A stretch of DNA of 64,000 nucleotides from Saccharibacillus alkalitolerans (GTDB lineage: Bacteria; Bacillota; Bacilli; Paenibacillales; Paenibacillaceae): positions 62,001 through 126,000 of the forward strand of contig NZ_JAAFGS010000006.1 of assembly GCF_011090185.1 (NCBI RefSeq). The letters run 5' to 3'. The notes under the pieces are model-generated. The model ran no database searches and was not told the origin of the DNA. It saw only the letters and a list, made by a program, of their open reading frames with translations. The translations under genes were made by a program, and so were the position numbers. Positions within the stretch are counted from its first letter, which is position 1. Each line of letters begins with the position of its first letter. Positions 59,541 through 64,000 of the stretch are shown in pieces.

Positions 59541-59622
59541 TTGGTTAGTTCCTAAGAACCGCGTTTAAATAAAGAGGGTCGACAACTAGATTTCCCGCAA
59601 CCTGATTACGGAAAACCTAGTT
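59541..59622 (+). promoter_or_regulatory. Candidate promoter and leader hairpin for the stalk-protein gene
   Basis: In the AT-rich part of the 431-base gap, TTGGTT (59541) and TTAAAT (59565) are 18 bases apart. Downstream, AACTAG-TTTCC (from 59584) pairs with GGAAA-CTAGTT (to 59622), giving a 5' UTR hairpin. About 150 further bases to the gene are unstructured by eye. A stable structured leader is common before highly expressed surface protein genes. Confidence 0.4.
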
Positions 59623-59779
59623 TATTCAAAAACATATTTAAAAAAATTCAAAATTCGGTGATCCAAACTTTCGAAGTCTGCGTTTCATCGGATGTAAGCG
59701 AGAGACGCAAGAACAAACAGGAACACAGAAGAACACTCAACCGCATCCAACAGATACACACACAAATGGAGGGATTAAG

Positions 59780-61507
59780 ATGTTTAAAATGTTCAATACG
59801 AAGAATCTCGATTCCAAGAAGTTCAATGTGAAGAAATTGGCTGTGCCGGTACTCGGCCTGGCTCTGGTCGTTCCGACAGTGGCGGGGGCCGCTCCGGTAC
59901 AGGCCGCGGGAGCAGCGACGAACATTGCGGCGACAGCCGCTCAACCGACCATGATGAAAGCGACGGTCGATACGCCGGCGGTCGAACTGAGAGCCGCGCT
60001 GGACAACCTGCTCTCCGAGCACTACCAACTGGCAGTCGACGCGATGATTAAGGCGTACGAAGGAACACCGGACGCGGCGGCGGCTTATCAAGCGCTCGAC
60101 CAGAACGCGCTCGACATGCTGCCGGCCATCGAATCGCTGTACGGCAAGGCGGGAGCGGACGAGTTCGGCCGCATCTTCCGCGCCCATAACAAATACACGG
60201 ACGATCTGGTGAAAGCGACGAAATCCGGCGATACGGCAGCGGCGAAAGCGGCAGAAGCCAATATCGAGAAATTCGTCAAAGAATTCTCCGCGTTCCTGGG
60301 CACGGCAACGGGCGGCAAACTGCCGCAGGCGACGGCAGAGAAGGTGCTGCGTCTGCATGAAGACCAGGTTCAGGAAGCGTTCGACAAATACGTGGCCGGC
60401 GACTATACGGGAGCGTACACGGCTTACCGCGAAGGCCTGAACGAAATGTTCACGATCAGCAAAGCGCTGTCGACGGCTATCGTGACGCAGATGCCGGAGA
60501 AATTCCAGAACACGAAAGCCGATACGCCGGCAGGCGATCTGAGATCGGCGCTGAACCGTCTGTTCGCCGAGCACTTCGCGCTGGCTGCGCTGCAGATGCA
60601 GGAGCAGTATGACGGCATGAGCGCAAGCAGCAGTGCCCTCGTAACCGCAGAAGCCGGCAACACCAAAGACTTCAAAGCGGCGATCGCTTCGGTATACGGC
60701 AGTGCGGGCGCGGATCAGTTCGAAAAGCTCTGGACGACCGACCACATTAACGTGCAGGCGCAGTACGTGGCGGCGGTGAAGAGCGGCGATCAGGCGGCGA
60801 TCGCGGCGGCTAAAGCTCAAATCACGAAATTCACGAAAGAAATGGCGGCGTTCCTGAGCGCGGCGACGGAAGGACGCATCCCGGAAGCCGGCGCGCTGGA
60901 AGGTCTGACTGCGCACGAAAATCAGGTTCAGCAGGTTCTGGATCAATACGCGGCCAAAAACTATACGGGTTCGTACAAAACGGAACGCGAAGGCTACGCC
61001 CTGATGTTCGACGTCGGCAAGCTGCTGAGCGGCGCGATCGTCGACCAGTTCAACTCGAAGTTCCAGACTCCTTCGGCTATGCCGGCTCCGCAGCCTTCCC
61101 AGCCGTCCATGCCGGCTAACCCGAGCATGACGACCGTCAAGATGCAGATCGGCAGCCCGAACCTGACGCTGAACGGCAAAACGACCAAGATGGATACGAT
61201 GCCTCGCGTTTGGAACAACACGACTTACGTGCCGCTGCGCTTCCTGAGCGAAGGCATCGGCGCCCAAGTGAAATGGAACAAGAAAGCGAACCAAGTCACG
61301 GTCATGGCCGGAAACGACACGCTGAAATTCTGGCTGGGCAAAGACTTCATGGAAGTCAACGGCAAGAGACAAGCGGTCGGCGCCAAAGTGTTCGCGGACG
61401 AGAACGGCAGAACCGTCGTGCCTCTGCGCTTCATCACCGGTCTGCTGGGCTGGGATTTCCAAGTCAACAGCAGCAACTGGATGATTACGCTGACCAAATC
61501 GATGTAA
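59780..61507 (+). CDS. Secreted stalk-type protein with copper amine oxidase-like domain
   Basis: A 575-residue exported protein. The signal is long, with a basic region (residues 1-19) and a hydrophobic core to about 37, and cleavage after VQA near 42. Two helical modules of about 165 residues follow (TPAVELRAALDNLLSEHYQL and TPAGDLRSALNRLFAEHFAL mark their starts), then a Pro-rich linker and a C-terminal copper amine oxidase N-like domain (YVPLRFLSEGIGAQVKWNKK, VPLRFITGLLGWDF), which in Firmicutes is a surface-protein module without copper chemistry. The start follows GGAGGGATTAAG. It is transcribed alone. Confidence 0.85.
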   Translation: MFKMFNTKNLDSKKFNVKKLAVPVLGLALVVPTVAGAAPVQAAGAATNIAATAAQPTMMKATVDTPAVELRAALDNLLSEHYQLAVDAMIKAYEGTPDAAAAYQALDQNALDMLPAIESLYGKAGADEFGRIFRAHNKYTDDLVKATKSGDTAAAKAAEANIEKFVKEFSAFLGTATGGKLPQATAEKVLRLHEDQVQEAFDKYVAGDYTGAYTAYREGLNEMFTISKALSTAIVTQMPEKFQNTKADTPAGDLRSALNRLFAEHFALAALQMQEQYDGMSASSSALVTAEAGNTKDFKAAIASVYGSAGADQFEKLWTTDHINVQAQYVAAVKSGDQAAIAAAKAQITKFTKEMAAFLSAATEGRIPEAGALEGLTAHENQVQQVLDQYAAKNYTGSYKTEREGYALMFDVGKLLSGAIVDQFNSKFQTPSAMPAPQPSQPSMPANPSMTTVKMQIGSPNLTLNGKTTKMDTMPRVWNNTTYVPLRFLSEGIGAQVKWNKKANQVTVMAGNDTLKFWLGKDFMEVNGKRQAVGAKVFADENGRTVVPLRFITGLLGWDFQVNSSNWMITLTKSM

Positions 61508-61558
61508 GCTCCGGACAGGAGCCCGAGCGAGCATACGCTCGCAAATCGCAACAATTCG

Positions 61559-61597
61559 CCGCGGTGCCCGCTTCTTTTGCGGGCATCGCGGTTTTAT
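61559..61597 (+). terminator. Intrinsic terminator of the stalk-protein gene
   Basis: Arms 61559-61571 and 61579-61591 pair over 13 positions, with one G-T, around a TTCTTTT loop, followed by TTTTA. Confidence 0.85.
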
Positions 61598-61632
61598 TGC
61601 GTTTCCGGCCCGCTCTGCGCCGTTTTCCTTTT

Positions 61633-61661
61633 TTGACGATCCCGGCAGCCGTTGGTAGTCT
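61633..61661 (+). promoter_or_regulatory. Weak promoter candidate for the small acidic protein
   Basis: TTGACG (61633) and TAGTCT (61656) are 17 bases apart. The -35 is good and the -10 is poor. Confidence 0.3.
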
Positions 61662-61791
61662 AACGGTAGAAAGACTTCATACGGAGATGAAGCGGATGTC
61701 CGGCGTACGGATCTTTCGCGGATTCCCGAAACTTTTGATCGGGACGGACTCTGCGTCCGATTCCCGGCATCAGGACAAGGAGGAGATTTCG

Positions 61792-61944
61792 ATGCTCGAG
61801 AAAAAATCCCGCCTTTATGAAGACTGGTACGACTATGACGATTATTATGACGACGTGCTGCGCGGATATGTCGGTCCGAGAGACGACGGCTTCGAAGAAG
61901 TCAGCAATCGCGAGGACGAAGAAGCGGAGCGTAAATCGATGTGA
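61792..61944 (+). CDS. Small acidic protein, 50 residues
   Basis: A short gene with a strong AAGGAGGAG ribosome site. The product is very acidic and tyrosine-rich (YEDWYDYDDYYDDVLRGYVG) and ends in a charged tail. It is followed by its own terminator, which supports a real gene. No family was recognised. Confidence 0.6.
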   Translation: MLEKKSRLYEDWYDYDDYYDDVLRGYVGPRDDGFEEVSNREDEEAERKSM

Positions 61945-61993
61945 TCCCGCGAAGCGGCGCTTGGCGTCGGAACCGCATTTTGCACCAATGGAG

Positions 61994-62027
61994 GAGGATT
62001 TCCCGAAGGCGGGAATCCTCTTTTTTT
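61994..62027 (+). terminator. Intrinsic terminator of the small acidic protein gene
   Basis: GAGGATTTCCCG and CGGGAATCCTC pair with one bulged T around AAGG, followed by seven T. Confidence 0.88.
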
Positions 62028-62157
62028 GATTCCGTCAGCAAACGGGTATAAAATATCCAATGAAACGTTTCTTAGCCTTTTTTTGGCGAAATTGTGAACG
62101 AAGAGACGTCTGTCCTGTACAGGGCAAACCAATCGGGCGACAAAAAGGAGGAAGATT

Positions 62158-62928
62158 ATGAGTTTCGAGCCTCAAAACGAACTGGAGCGAATTCTGTCTA
62201 TCGCCGTGGAAGATCCGTCGCGAAGAATGGAATTTTACGAAGAGCTTCAGCGCTCGGAGCTGTATACCCTGCATATGGGCGGGGATGTGCCGGAGGCGAA
62301 CGGAGTTTTGCAGGAAAAAACGACCGTGCGGCTGCCCAGCGTGGATATCGGCGGCAAAGCTTACCTGCCCGTCTTCAGTTCGCTGCAGATGCTGCAGCGC
62401 TTTATCGATCGGGAAATGCGTTACTTGTCGCTGAACGCGATGGATCTGTTCGGGCTGGTACGCGGTTCGGACGTGTGGTTGAATCCGGGGGGAGAATTCG
62501 GGAAGGAGTTTCCCGCTTCCGAGATCGAATCGATTCTGGACGGCAGCATGTTCGACGCGCCGCAGAGCTACACGGTCGATCGGGATACGCAGGTGATGCT
62601 CGGCAGGCCGGCCAAAGAACCCGATGAACTGCTCAGCGGGTTGACGGAAGTCTTTCAGGCGATGCCGGGGGTGAAATTGGCGTACAACGCGCATTATTAC
62701 AATCCGGCGACCGGCGATCCTCCGCATACGCTGATCGCGGTGGAAGCCGACGGAGATTGGAACGAAATTATCCGCGAAGCCGGACGGCGGGCGTCCTCGG
62801 CTCCCGTGCCCGACCCGCCGGTCGATTTTCTCCGGCTGGACGGGACGAGCGGGCTCGAGACCTACTTCGAATCGGACTGCGAGCCTTTTTACCGCAAGCG
62901 CAAACGTCGGGGCTTGTCCGCCCGCTGA
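62158..62928 (+). CDS. SseB family protein
   Basis: A 256-residue protein with the SseB N-terminal domain (LERILSIAVEDPSRRMEFYE, YLPVFSSLQMLQRFIDREMR, NPGGEFGKEFPASEIESI) and the C-terminal SseB domain with YNPATGDPPHTLIAVE. SseB was named for enhanced serine sensitivity in E. coli; the biochemical role is unclear. The start follows AAAGGAGGAAGATT. It converges with the pgpA-like gene, 11 bases away, without a visible terminator. Confidence 0.88.
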   Translation: MSFEPQNELERILSIAVEDPSRRMEFYEELQRSELYTLHMGGDVPEANGVLQEKTTVRLPSVDIGGKAYLPVFSSLQMLQRFIDREMRYLSLNAMDLFGLVRGSDVWLNPGGEFGKEFPASEIESILDGSMFDAPQSYTVDRDTQVMLGRPAKEPDELLSGLTEVFQAMPGVKLAYNAHYYNPATGDPPHTLIAVEADGDWNEIIREAGRRASSAPVPDPPVDFLRLDGTSGLETYFESDCEPFYRKRKRRGLSAR

Positions 62929-62939
62929 CGGGAAGGCCG

Positions 62940-63536
62940 TCAATCGTCGCCCGGCTCTTTCGGCATTTCGATCTCGACTTCGCGTTCGCTCTGCTTGTTG
63001 TGCGCGATTCGGCTGCTGGCCGCGGAAGCGATCGCTCCGACGATGTCATCGAGATACGTATGGACCGGGCCGAGATTTTTGTCGTTCAGCCGTTCGAGAA
63101 CGCCCGGCTTCAGCTTGTCGATATAGCCGAAGTTGGTCAAGCCGATGCTGCCGTAAACGTTGACGATCGACAAAGCGAGAATCTCGTCCACGCCGTAAAG
63201 CCCTTCGTCGTTTTTGATCATTTCCTGCAGCGGCGACAGCAGCTTGCCTTCTTCCGCGAGCACGTCGAGCTGGATGCCGGTCAGGACGGCGTTTTGCACT
63301 TCTCGCTTTTCGAGCACCTTCTCCACGTTGTGGATGCACTCTTCCATGGTCAGGTTGGGATAATACTTTTTTTGCAAAAAGAGGACCAGTTCGGCGATTT
63401 CTTCGATTTTGACGCCGCGTTTTTGCAGCCAGCTTCTTGTCGCTTCCGCTACTTTTCGGCTGTTGAGCGAATAAGCCTGGCGTTCCGGAATACCCATTTG
63501 TTCTTCTTGCGGAGTCGGTTTGTCTGGAGTTTCCAT
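62940..63536 (-). CDS. pgpA: Phosphatidylglycerophosphatase A family protein
   Basis: A 198-residue protein of the Firmicute PgpA (YutG) branch. Conserved segments are AELVLFLQKKYYPNLTMEEC, LTGIQLDVLAEEG, DEGLYGVDEILALSIVNVYG and the closing HTYLDDIVGAIASAASSRIA. Unlike E. coli PgpA it lacks clear membrane helices, and its activity has not been settled in all lineages. The start at 63536 follows CGAGGTGAATACG; the longer frame to 63785 would overlap rph. It is divergent from rph. Confidence 0.88.
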   Translation of the reverse strand: METPDKPTPQEEQMGIPERQAYSLNSRKVAEATRSWLQKRGVKIEEIAELVLFLQKKYYPNLTMEECIHNVEKVLEKREVQNAVLTGIQLDVLAEEGKLLSPLQEMIKNDEGLYGVDEILALSIVNVYGSIGLTNFGYIDKLKPGVLERLNDKNLGPVHTYLDDIVGAIASAASSRIAHNKQSEREVEIEMPKEPGDD

Positions 63537-63741
63537 CGTATTCACCTCGGATTCGCAGTAATGAGTCGCTTTCGGACGAAACCGCGTCTGTGCACGGATC
63601 GTTCCATACCTAACATCTGTACATATTCGGCATGCCTGAATCAAAATTCCGCCGAAATGCGGAAGAGATGTGCGTCCGGCGAATGATTTTGTTAAAATGG
63701 GGGAACGAAGCGTCGAAGGACGGATACGGGAGGACAACGAA

Positions 63742-64000
63742 GTGAGCCGAAACGACAGAAAGCCGGACGAGATTCGTCCGGTCAAATTAGAGATTCATAC
63801 GAACAAATACGCGGAAGGCTCGGTCTGTATCGAGGTGGGCGACACGAAAGTCATCTGCAACGCGACGATCGAGGAAAAGGTGCCGCCGTTCATGAAAGGA
63901 CAGGGACGGGGCTGGGTAACGGCGGAGTATTCGATGCTGCCGCGCGCGACGCATACGCGCAACGTGCGCGAGGCGGCGAAGGGCAAGCTGGGCGGACGGA
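63742..64000 (+). CDS. rph: Ribonuclease PH, 5' part
   Basis: The first 86 codons of RNase PH, cut by the window end. It is a phosphorolytic 3'-5' exoribonuclease that trims tRNA precursors. The sequence [51 protein letters not shown] is clearly the family start; RATHTR-type residues belong to the RNA-binding ring. The GTG at 63742 follows GGGAGG with 8 bases spacing. In Bacillus the gene is followed by the rdgB-like pyrophosphatase gene, which would lie outside this window. Confidence 0.93.
   Translation, partial: MSRNDRKPDEIRPVKLEIHTNKYAEGSVCIEVGDTKVICNATIEEKVPPFMKGQGRGWVTAEYSMLPRATHTRNVREAAKGKLGGR

Overview
The window reads as chromosomal DNA of a high-GC (upper fifties percent by eye) endospore-forming Firmicute of the Paenibacillaceae, in the Paenibacillus/Saccharibacillus range. 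Reasons: strong AAGGAGG ribosome sites with ATG, GTG and TTG starts; families typical of that group (FusB-type EF-G binding protein, Amj flippase, DltE-like SDR, MocR regulator, GbsR regulator, stalk proteins with copper amine oxidase-like domains, GH36 and GH78 glycosidases, CUT1 transporters without their own ATPase); and a final rph next to a divergent phosphatidylglycerophosphatase A gene. No tRNA, rRNA, CRISPR array, prophage or intact transposon was seen.

Layout. 1-6.9 kb: a SMI1/HEAT protein cut by the window edge, small unknown genes, two GNATs, a pentapeptide-repeat protein behind a LexA-type box, two VOC proteins, a DltE-like SDR behind a MerR-type promoter, a DinB protein, and a FusB-family gene with an apparent leader peptide. 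7-11.3 kb: a chemoreceptor, a divergent AraC regulator and a secreted alpha/beta hydrolase. 11.3-16.4 kb: a structured repeat, then small membrane proteins, a phosphotransferase, a C39-like protease and a membrane-SRPBCC fusion. 16.5-18.8 kb: GH36 alpha-galactosidase. 19.2-24.8 kb: a one-way run of small, mostly unrecognised genes with paralogues and a broken VOC gene. 24.9-29.4 kb: cysteine hydrolase, then an AraC regulator divergent from a GH78 rhamnosidase. 29.4-36.1 kb: MocR/GNAT pair, HIT protein, NUDIX enzymes and small membrane proteins. 36.2-41 kb: three helical lipoproteins, Amj, shikimate kinase and RidA. 41-47 kb: fused trehalose-phosphate synthase/phosphatase, GNAT, ASCH-like and DUF3024 proteins and peptidase E. 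47.3-51.4 kb: GbsR regulator and a sugar-type ABC importer. 51.6-59.4 kb: HAD, SMR, metallophosphoesterase, GNAT-NUDIX fusion, DUF429, methyltransferase, histidine kinase and MBL enzyme. 59.8-64 kb: a two-repeat stalk protein, a small acidic protein, SseB, PgpA and the start of rph.

The most unusual material is non-coding. Two copies of a roughly 190-nt element (11382-11572 and 29155-29346) keep the same multi-stem fold through compensatory base changes. Each lies between two copies of its host's own terminator hairpin. In the second copy the duplicated hairpin is an exact 22-nt match and the upstream copy contains the rhamnosidase stop codon. This suggests an element that enters terminators and duplicates them. 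A second family consists of 26-nt palindromes with AAATAAGTGC-type arms. It occurs twice as a four-palindrome cassette with start-to-start spacing of 50-60-50 and 50-61-50 (18946-19131 and 46897-47083). A 20-bp tandem repeat fills 45805-45980. Regulatory sequences also stand out: the fusB leader, the LexA box, the MerR promoter with a 19-bp spacer, and AraC half-sites before the rhamnosidase gene.
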